A stretch of 64,000 bases of DNA from Ruminococcaceae bacterium UBA6413 (GTDB taxonomy: Bacteria; Bacillota; Clostridia; Oscillospirales; Ruminococcaceae). The notes below the pieces were generated by a model, which did no database searches, had not been told where the DNA came from, and saw nothing but the letters and a program-made list of their open reading frames with translations. Shown one piece after another: positions 16,625 through 22,803 of this stretch (position 1 is the first letter of the stretch; each line of letters opens with the position of its first letter). The position numbers were made by a program, and so were the translations under genes. Where the stretch lies: positions 1 to 64,000 of the forward strand of contig DJPL01000077.1 of the NCBI GenBank assembly GCA_002437415.1, written 5' to 3'.

Positions 16625-16745
16625 CCAAACCTTTTAAATAATATGGGGTTTGGGGCGTAGCCCCAAGCGGGGTGAGGGCGGCAGCCCCACACTCAGCCCC
16701 TTTCCCGGGGAAAGGGGTTTGGGGATTGGGATAGAGAACTTGCTC
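16625..16745 (+). repeat. GC-rich intergenic repeat, copy 2
   Basis: Blocks GGGGTTTGGGGCGTAGCCCC, GGGCGGCAGCCCC, CCCCTTTCCCGGGGAAAGGGG and GGGGATTGGGATAGAG are the reverse complement of the blocks at 7385-7575. It lies between the PP2C gene and the hydrogenase gene, so the hydrogenase may have lost or gained its own transcription unit here. Confidence 0.7.
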
Positions 16746-16787
16746 TATTTTTAAAACAGAATTTTTCTATAAGCAAAAGCTTTTTCT

Positions 16788-17975
16788 TTAGAAATAGCTA
16801 ACTTTTATCTTTTTGCCCATTTGCTTAAGGCATTTGCTCAACTCGTCCACGAGCTGCATTTTTATGTTGAATGTGATAGGCAGGTTAGGGTTCTGGTGCG
16901 CCGCATTGACAGCTCTGCCGACATAGAAATTGATATCGGTAGCGTCCTCAAAGAGCATTCTCGCTATGCACGATGCGCCGTCCTGCAAAATAGTCCAGTC
17001 ATCGTACAGCTTGTTCTCTCCGAGGTAGTCCTTCGCATAGTCGAGCACCTTGCTTATCGTAATTACACCCTCGGTAACTATATCCACGCCCTCTATTGTC
17101 GCCATAGGCGGGATATCCGGGCTGATGTAGTCAAGGCAGGGTATAACGGGCTTTCCTAAGAACTCTCCCGTAAGTGTAGATGTCGTACCGCCGCAGACGA
17201 TGTGCTTGCCGCCCTTTGAGAAGAACAGCGTCATCATCTTGTTTAAGTCCTTCGGGTCGGACGGCGGACCTATCATAAGGTTCACCTGCTCACGCTCACG
17301 GATCTTGATAACTCCGACGGTCGTATCGTCGCCGGGCGAGCCGCCGTACAGCCTTACGCATTCATCAAGGAGCAGTGTGGCGAGAGCCTTCGCTGAGTAC
17401 TCTCTGTCATACACACCCTCCATAAATTCTATTATGTTTTCCCTCTGCCAGCCGAAATTCAGTGACGAGCCGACACCCGCATAGATAGCACCGTCGCTTG
17501 TCGTTATGAATGTATCGTCAAGCTTCAGCTGTATCTTTGAGATGTATATCGTCTTGCCGTCTATCTGATTTATCGTCTTGGGATAGTCAAAATTCTTGCC
17601 GTCACGCAGCATTATTACCTGCGGATTGTCGTACTGTATTATCTCAGCCTCTTTGTTGTTTACCACCCTGATTATCGTAAAGGTCGAATACGCGACCTTG
17701 CGCACCTCGCACACAGGCAGAGTTGAAGCCATAGTTGCAACGCAGTCCTCAACGCTCATGTTGTTTGCCATCATGGTGGATATTATCTTTGAAGTGAGAG
17801 TTGACAGTATTGAAGCCTTTACACCGCTGCCGAGTCCGTCCGCCAGCACGAATACTATTGAGTTTTCGTCCTGCTCAACAAGCTCGACATGATCGCCGCA
17901 GAGTTGTTCGTCATGCTTGTTGACACTCAGATAACCTATGTCGGTGCAGAAGCTGAACGCTTTACTGTTCATCAT
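16788..17975 (-). CDS. SpoIIE/PP2C-type serine phosphatase linked to hydrogenase
   Basis: A 395-residue protein. Residues about 1-230 form a PP2C/SpoIIE phosphatase domain: VLADGLGSGVKAS, a TSDG-like FITTSDGAI and PGDDTTVGVI supply the metal-binding aspartates. The C-terminal 165 residues are a separate domain of unknown role (KGGKHIVCGGTTS). Its start overlaps the end of hydS by 14 bp. PP2C phosphatases are known neighbours of group C sensory [FeFe]-hydrogenases, where they are thought to relay the H2 or redox signal by dephosphorylating a regulator. No matching Ser/Thr kinase is in the window. Confidence 0.87.
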   Translation of the reverse strand: MMNSKAFSFCTDIGYLSVNKHDEQLCGDHVELVEQDENSIVFVLADGLGSGVKASILSTLTSKIISTMMANNMSVEDCVATMASTLPVCEVRKVAYSTFTIIRVVNNKEAEIIQYDNPQVIMLRDGKNFDYPKTINQIDGKTIYISKIQLKLDDTFITTSDGAIYAGVGSSLNFGWQRENIIEFMEGVYDREYSAKALATLLLDECVRLYGGSPGDDTTVGVIKIREREQVNLMIGPPSDPKDLNKMMTLFFSKGGKHIVCGGTTSTLTGEFLGKPVIPCLDYISPDIPPMATIEGVDIVTEGVITISKVLDYAKDYLGENKLYDDWTILQDGASCIARMLFEDATDINFYVGRAVNAAHQNPNLPITFNIKMQLVDELSKCLKQMGKKIKVSYF

Positions 17976-19644
17976 TTGACAGGTTCTCCTTGAGCTTTGT
18001 CAGTGCGACCTTTGTTTCAGCGGTCGTTTCGCCGAGCAGAGATGCTATTTCCTGAACAACACGCATCTGCTTTTCTATTACCTTATCGGTGACTGCGATA
18101 GTTTCGGCGGCGTTCTTTTCACGCTTTGACCTTGCTATCTCTTCACCGGTAATGTCACGCATTATCGACATTATGATATGATAGCTCTTATCATAGATTA
18201 TCGTTTCTTCTACATACTTGTCGTACTCGGCAAGGTATGTACGCTTGTTGTGGATATTCTCGCCTGTGTTCATAACCTCAAGATACGATACAGGGTCGAG
18301 TATCCTTACAACAGGACATCCCATAACATCGGACAGGCTCTTGATGTTCATTATCTCACGAGCCGCCTTGTTTATCTGCTGTACCTCGAGATCCTCACTC
18401 AGCACCATAATACCGTTGGGGGTATTGTTGATTATATTGTCGGAGAAGCTCTCGGCTTTCTCCTTGAGATACGGCAGACACATGGTAAGATCCGCCTTGC
18501 CCTGCAATATGGCAACTGCCTTTTCGCGGCAGGTATCATATCCGCAGCTTCCGCAGTTGAGCTCCTGTGAGGGGTCGCTCTTGTTCATCTTGCGGAGTAT
18601 CTCTTCTATAGCCTTACTTCCGGGCATGGTTTTCTGAATACTTATGAACGGAAGCGACTTAGTCATATCGTTAAGCTGTACGGTATCGAATTTTCCGTTG
18701 CCGGCAAACTCGTCTACCGCTCTTCTTTCGTGGATAACACCCTCGTGCTTTTTATCCATAGCAGGACCGCCTATACAGCTGTTCACGCAGGCGGACATTT
18801 CGATAAAGCACTTTCCGACATTGCCGTCTATTATATCACGCAGAGCGTTGCGACAGTTTTCAACACCGTCTATCGCCATATAGAGATATGCGGGGTTATC
18901 CTTGTTCATTGAGCGTAAAATGCCCGATGTCGTGGGATAAAGCCTTGTTTTTGCGCGCTCGCTTCTTTCGGCATTGTCGGGGGTGGTACAGACCTTGATA
19001 TTCTCCTCCCTGAGCCAGCCCGTAAGCTCCTCAAAGGTAAGAACGCAGTCGATCGCACCTGCATAAGCGTCAGCCTCCGCCTTTTTCGAAAGGCACGGAC
19101 CGATGAATACGGTGTGACAGCCGGGGTATTTCTTTTTAAGTATCTCTCCGTGAGCCAGCATAGGTGATTTTACCTGTGCAAGCCAGGGGAGCGCCTGGGG
19201 GTAATATTTCTGTATAAGGGTGTTTACCGTGTGACAGCAGGAGCTGATTATTATCTTGTGCTCGCCGTCCGCTACCATCTTTTCGTACTGCGCGGTAACA
19301 AGCTGAGCGCCCTCCGCTGTTTCCTCCGCCCCCGCAAAGCCGAGCTTCTTGAGAGCCTCGTTCATCGAGTTTATACCCACGCCGTCATAGTTTGCGACAA
19401 ATGACGGAGCGATGCTTACATATACCGGAGCGCCCGAGCCGATAAGCTCCTTTGCTCTGCCGACATCGTTTCTTATCTGCTTTGCGTTCTGCGGACAGGC
19501 TACAAAGCACATACCGCACAGAATGCATTCGTCCTCAACGATATTCGCCTGACCGTCCGAAAAGCGGATAGATTTTACCGGGCAGTGCCTTATACATTTA
19601 TAACAGTTTTTGCAGTTGGATTTCTTCAGCCGTAAATAGCTCAT
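17962..19644 (-). CDS. hydS: Putative H2-sensing [FeFe]-hydrogenase with PAS domain (HydS-like)
   Basis: A 560-residue sensory hydrogenase. Two ferredoxin-type clusters at the N-terminus (CKNCYKCIRHCP, CILCGMCFVACP) lead to an H-cluster domain with SSCCH in place of TSCCP, GPCLSKK, and ACVNSCIGG. Then a further [4Fe-4S] motif (NCGSCGYDTC...C, about 365-395) and a PAS domain (about 405-510), ending in a helical tail. This order (hydrogenase, Fe-S, PAS) is that of group C sensors such as HydS of Ruminococcus albus, thought to detect H2 and pass the signal on. Both Cys of the first H-cluster motif are kept. The PP2C phosphatase overlapping its 3' end is the likely output. Confidence 0.9.
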   Translation of the reverse strand: MSYLRLKKSNCKNCYKCIRHCPVKSIRFSDGQANIVEDECILCGMCFVACPQNAKQIRNDVGRAKELIGSGAPVYVSIAPSFVANYDGVGINSMNEALKKLGFAGAEETAEGAQLVTAQYEKMVADGEHKIIISSCCHTVNTLIQKYYPQALPWLAQVKSPMLAHGEILKKKYPGCHTVFIGPCLSKKAEADAYAGAIDCVLTFEELTGWLREENIKVCTTPDNAERSERAKTRLYPTTSGILRSMNKDNPAYLYMAIDGVENCRNALRDIIDGNVGKCFIEMSACVNSCIGGPAMDKKHEGVIHERRAVDEFAGNGKFDTVQLNDMTKSLPFISIQKTMPGSKAIEEILRKMNKSDPSQELNCGSCGYDTCREKAVAILQGKADLTMCLPYLKEKAESFSDNIINNTPNGIMVLSEDLEVQQINKAAREIMNIKSLSDVMGCPVVRILDPVSYLEVMNTGENIHNKRTYLAEYDKYVEETIIYDKSYHIIMSIMRDITGEEIARSKREKNAAETIAVTDKVIEKQMRVVQEIASLLGETTAETKVALTKLKENLSNDEQ

Positions 19645-19647
19645 AAA

Positions 19648-20031
19648 TTACACCTTGCCATATGTCTTGGCGGTGAATTTTTCCGCGTTCACAATAAAGC
19701 GTTCGTGAGTACCCTTGCCGATAACGTCCTTTTCGTCCTTTGCGACAACCTCAAATACAAGTCTGCGGTTGTCTGCCTCAATAAGAGTAGCCTCAGCTGT
19801 AACAGTCATACCTACAGGGGTCGCGGCAACGTGTGCAACGTCAAGCTTTGTTCCGACTGTTGTCATACCGTCGTCAAGCTGTCCGTCAAGCGCCGTGCAA
19901 GCCGCCTTTTCTATAAGGGCTATCATAGCGGGGGTAGCAAATACCTTAAGCGAGCCGCTGCCCATTGTAACCGCCGTGTTTGTATCGTCGACCTTTACTT
20001 CTGCTTTTCCCTTTGATCCTGTTGTGAGCAT
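19648..20031 (-). CDS. Hot-dog fold thioesterase, FlK-like
   Basis: A 127-residue single hot-dog domain resembling fluoroacetyl-CoA thioesterase FlK and its relatives: VFATPAMIALIEKAA, TVGTKLDVAHVAATPVG and KGTHERFIV, with the Thr/Glu/His triad candidates in those segments. Genes of this family are regularly found beside [FeFe]-hydrogenases in Clostridia without a proven role. It lies 3 bp before hydS and 40 bp after the [2Fe-2S] gene. FlK itself confers fluoroacetate resistance; that substrate is not implied here. Confidence 0.82.
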   Translation of the reverse strand: MLTTGSKGKAEVKVDDTNTAVTMGSGSLKVFATPAMIALIEKAACTALDGQLDDGMTTVGTKLDVAHVAATPVGMTVTAEATLIEADNRRLVFEVVAKDEKDVIGKGTHERFIVNAEKFTAKTYGKV

Positions 20032-20071
20032 TTAAATTCACCGATCCTGTTCTTTTGTTTTCTTACTGCCG

Positions 20072-20320
20072 TCAGTCAAGACAGACAAGTACCTTTTCGT
20101 CAAATATCTGCTGGAAGTTGCTTTCGCTTACTCCGCAGATTATCTCATCGTCTATTTTTATTGTTACGCCGTCTGTGCATCTTCCCAGACAGAATGCCGC
20201 ACCGAGGTTTACCTTATCCCCGATGTTGTGGTTTGCTATGTAGTCCTTCGCAAGCTCAATAATTTTATAAGAGCCTTTCAGGTGGCAGGAGCTTCCTACG
20301 CAGATGCTGATGTTCTTCAT
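20072..20320 (-). CDS. Thioredoxin-like [2Fe-2S] ferredoxin, NuoE-type
   Basis: An 82-residue protein with the CVGSSC and CLGRC pairs of the thioredoxin-like [2Fe-2S] fold found in NuoE, HydC and HoxE. It lacks the N-terminal helical region of full NuoE (about 160 residues), so it is the ferredoxin domain alone. The start at 20320 follows AAAGGAACGG; an in-frame Met 18 bp upstream has no ribosome-binding site. Between rex and the thioesterase in the hydrogenase operon, it probably carries electrons to or from a hydrogenase. Confidence 0.88.
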   Translation of the reverse strand: MKNISICVGSSCHLKGSYKIIELAKDYIANHNIGDKVNLGAAFCLGRCTDGVTIKIDDEIICGVSESNFQQIFDEKVLVCLD

Positions 20321-20353
20321 AATATCCGTTCCTTTCAAATAAAGCGGAGTATA

Positions 20354-20989
20354 TCAGAAAATGTGACCGTCCCTGATTTCAAACTCCAGATTTTGTGAAA
20401 GCACTGCAAGAGAAGCCGCCAGATTTTCATGCTGGACTATTACGCCTGAAGGCACGGACAGATGTACGGAGGTAAAGTTCCATATCGCAAGTATTCCGCA
20501 CGCCGTCATCTCGTCACAGACCTGCTGGGCGCACTCGGGCGGAACGCATATTATACCGATATGTACTTTAAGTCTTGAGCATATATCCGACATTTTTTCA
20601 GCCGGAAGTATACGCTTGCCGTCAACAACGCTCGCGTCCGTATCAAATGCCGCTACTATATTCAGTCCGTAGCGTTCAAATTCCTTATATGCAAGGAGCG
20701 CCTGTCCAAGCTTTCCCGCACCCGCTATTACCGCTTCTTTTGTATTGTCATATCCGAGAAAGCTCTCGAGATCGCGTATAAGCTCTGTGGCAACATAGCC
20801 TGTCTTTGGCTTGCCGCCTGTAAGACTTACCGCCGCTAAGTCCTTACGGACCTGCACTTCATTGAGTTTGAGGTCGTTTGCTACAGTCGTAGCCGATATG
20901 TTGCGCACTCCCTCAGCCTGCTTTTTCTTCAGATATTCAAGGTAGAAGGGCAATCTCCTCAGTGCTTGCTTAGAAATTGTACCGTTCAT
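20354..20989 (-). CDS. rex: Redox-sensing transcriptional repressor Rex
   Basis: A 211-residue repressor. The winged-helix N-terminus (LPFYLEYLKK, NEVQVRKDLAAVS) is followed by a Rossmann domain with the NADH-binding GAGKLGQALL and the FDTD acidic tip. Rex senses the NADH/NAD+ ratio and represses fermentation and hydrogenase genes when NAD+ is high. As first gene of the hydrogenase operon it likely autoregulates it. The start is MNGTISKQ at 20989; an upstream in-frame Met at 21022 lacks a good ribosome-binding site. Confidence 0.95.
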   Translation of the reverse strand: MNGTISKQALRRLPFYLEYLKKKQAEGVRNISATTVANDLKLNEVQVRKDLAAVSLTGGKPKTGYVATELIRDLESFLGYDNTKEAVIAGAGKLGQALLAYKEFERYGLNIVAAFDTDASVVDGKRILPAEKMSDICSRLKVHIGIICVPPECAQQVCDEMTACGILAIWNFTSVHLSVPSGVIVQHENLAASLAVLSQNLEFEIRDGHIF

Positions 20990-21085
20990 TTGTTCTGCCT
21001 TTCTGTGCGGAAGATAAAACACCCTGCGTTTAAAGCTGATATGAGCACTGCGGGCATAGCTCTTCCGTCTGTCTATACATATACT

Positions 21086-21114
21086 ATTATATTAAAAAAT
21101 ACAAGCGCTGTCAA
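21086..21114 (-). promoter_or_regulatory. Promoter of the rex-hydrogenase operon
   Basis: On the minus strand TTGACA (21109-21114), 17-bp spacer, TATAAT (21086-21091), both perfect, giving a leader of about 90 nt before rex. I see no full Rex palindrome (TTGTTAAnnnnTTAACAA) overlapping it; only a TTGTTAA half site at 21212-21218, about 100 bp upstream. Confidence 0.85.
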
Positions 21115-21230
21115 CCGATTTCGCCAAAATCGTTAAAATTTTATCGAATTGCCGCGTAATGAAAATAACGGAAGTAAATCATCCTTTAATTTCCGATTAA
21201 ATAAACATTTGTTGTTAAACTGCACAATAG

Positions 21231-21245
21231 CATAACACTGTTATG
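21231..21245. promoter_or_regulatory. TetR operator, distal site
   Basis: CATAACACTGTTATG is a perfect palindrome around a central C. It shares GCACAATAG and the core ATAAC.CTGTTATGT with the site at 22031. It lies 120 bp upstream of tetR, so it may serve as an auxiliary operator. Confidence 0.7.
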
Positions 21246-21285
21246 TCGGCGTTTGGTGCAATGCTATGAAATGCAGTCCGGGGTA

Positions 21286-21325
21286 TTGACTTTACAGCGG
21301 AAATAGGGTAAGATAACAGTGTTAT
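21286..21325 (+). promoter_or_regulatory. tetR promoter with overlapping operator
   Basis: TTGACT (21286-21291), 17-bp spacer, TAAGAT (21309-21314). The palindrome ATAACAGTGTTAT (21313-21325) begins inside the -10 and covers the expected start site, so bound repressor would block transcription. This is classic autoregulation. Confidence 0.8.
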
Positions 21326-21353
21326 GTGAAGGGTTTGGAAAGGAAGTGACTAT

Positions 21354-21986
21354 ATGCACGGCGACACCGAAACAAGGCAGAAGCTTATCGAAAGCGCGAA
21401 AAAAGAATTTTTTGAAAACGGCTTTGCAAAGGCTTCACTCAGAAAGATCTGCACAAACGCGGGTGTTACGACAGGTGCGCTTTACTTCTTCTTCAAGAAT
21501 AAGGACGACTTATTCAGTGCAATTGTCGCACCTCCGATACTTAAACTCAAAGAGATGCTGATTGAGCATAACCGTGAGGACGAGGAATATATGGGCTCGA
21601 CCGATGAGCAGACCAGAAGCGTTGAAAATCAGGTAGCGACACATAAAGAGGCTGTCACTATGGTGGGCTATCTTTATGATAACTACGATGCGTTTATTCT
21701 ACTTCTTACCAAGGCTCAGGGCTCGGTTTTTGAAAACTGTGTCGATGAGTTTGTGGCACTTATGGAAGAGGGCTTCCGCACAAGCACAGAGGCACTGCTT
21801 AAGAATATGCCGGGCTATCACGTTGACGAGTATATGCTACACTGGCTTGCTCATATGGATATAGAGATGTTCATACACCTGCTGACCCACGTTCCCGAAA
21901 AGGAAAAGGGACTTGTGTATGCCGAAAAAATGATGGGCGCGATGGTCAAGATGTGGTTTGACTTATTGCCCGTCAGAGATGAATAA
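21354..21986 (+). CDS. TetR/AcrR-family repressor
   Basis: A 210-residue repressor. The N-terminal helix-turn-helix has TRQKLIESAKKEFFENGFAK and the recognition part TTGALYFFFKNKDDLF. The remaining 150 residues are a helical ligand-binding domain of no clear subfamily. Three copies of the palindrome ATAACANTGTTAT lie upstream of itself (two) and upstream of the following ABC transporter genes (one, slightly imperfect), so it very likely represses both units and is released by a transporter substrate or related compound. Confidence 0.92.
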   Translation: MHGDTETRQKLIESAKKEFFENGFAKASLRKICTNAGVTTGALYFFFKNKDDLFSAIVAPPILKLKEMLIEHNREDEEYMGSTDEQTRSVENQVATHKEAVTMVGYLYDNYDAFILLLTKAQGSVFENCVDEFVALMEEGFRTSTEALLKNMPGYHVDEYMLHWLAHMDIEMFIHLLTHVPEKEKGLVYAEKMMGAMVKMWFDLLPVRDE

Positions 21987-22030
21987 GAAAATCCGACCGC
22001 CGCACGGCGGTCATTAAAAAGCACAATAGG

Positions 22031-22043
22031 ATAACGCTGTTAT
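22031..22043. promoter_or_regulatory. TetR operator upstream of the ABC transporter genes
   Basis: ATAACGCTGTTAT, one mismatch from the tetR palindrome, in the same context GCACAATAGG...TGTTATGT as the site at 21231. It lies 58 bp before the ATPase start. A GACCGCC/GGCGGTC hairpin (21995-22012) between tetR and this site may act as a weak terminator. Confidence 0.75.
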
Positions 22044-22100
22044 GTTAGCTTACACTAATATAGTTAGATAAAACTAATAATGATACGGGAGGACAAAGCA

Positions 22101-22802
22101 ATGTATCTTGAAGTAAAAGACGTAAAAAAGAGCTACGGCTCTGACGCAGGCTACACACAGGTATTAAAGGGTGTGACTACAAGCGTCGAAAAGGGTGAGA
22201 TGTGTGTAATACAGGGAACGAGCGGTTCGGGTAAATCGACACTGCTTAACTGTATCGGCGGTCTTGACATTATGGACAGCGGTTCCGTAAAGGTTGACGG
22301 CACGGAAATATTCGGGCTTAAGGCGGACGCACTGGCAAAGTACAGAAAGGCGAACCTCGGCTTTATATTCCAGTTCTACAACCTCGTACCTAACCTCACG
22401 GTAGAGGAAAACATACAGGTATGCGAGTACCTCACCGATAAGCCGCTTGATATGAACGAGCTTCTTGACACCCTCGGACTTACCGAGCACAGAAAAAAAT
22501 TCCCCTCACAGCTTTCGGGCGGTCAGCAGCAGAGATGCGCCATAGCAAGAGCGCTCATAAAGAACCCTAAGCTTCTGCTGTGTGACGAGCCTACAGGTGC
22601 TCTTGACTCAAAGACTTCAAGAGATATACTAGTACTTCTCGAACAGGTAAACAAGAAATACGGCACAACAATGCTGATAGTAACGCATAACAACGCAATA
22701 AAGAATATGGTGCACAAGGTAATAATCCTGAAGGACGGACTTATCAAGAAGGATTATTACAATGAAACACTGATACCTGCCGCCGAGCTGGAGGATCTGT
22801 AA
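22101..22802 (+). CDS. ABC transporter ATPase, LolD/MacB type
   Basis: A 233-residue ATPase with Walker A GTSGSGKST, Q-loop FQFYNLVPNLTV, signature LSGGQQQR and Walker B LLCDEPTGALD. The start MYLEVKDV at 22101 has GGGAGG 8 nt upstream; the in-frame Met at 22080 lies ahead of that site and is unlikely. The permease gene starts right after the stop. The pair forms a MacB/FtsX-type exporter controlled by the TetR repressor. Confidence 0.93.
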   Translation: MYLEVKDVKKSYGSDAGYTQVLKGVTTSVEKGEMCVIQGTSGSGKSTLLNCIGGLDIMDSGSVKVDGTEIFGLKADALAKYRKANLGFIFQFYNLVPNLTVEENIQVCEYLTDKPLDMNELLDTLGLTEHRKKFPSQLSGGQQQRCAIARALIKNPKLLLCDEPTGALDSKTSRDILVLLEQVNKKYGTTMLIVTHNNAIKNMVHKVIILKDGLIKKDYYNETLIPAAELEDL

Positions 22803-22803
22803 T

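Noticed and set aside
16509..16692. N-terminal 62-residue extension of the hydrogenase ORF
   Set aside because: It is translated from the GC-rich repeat and palindromes; relatives begin at the MDKKLRKF region.
21212..21218. Rex-binding site TTGTTAA near the rex promoter
   Set aside because: Only a half site, about 100 bp upstream of the -35 and nearer to tetR; no full palindrome.
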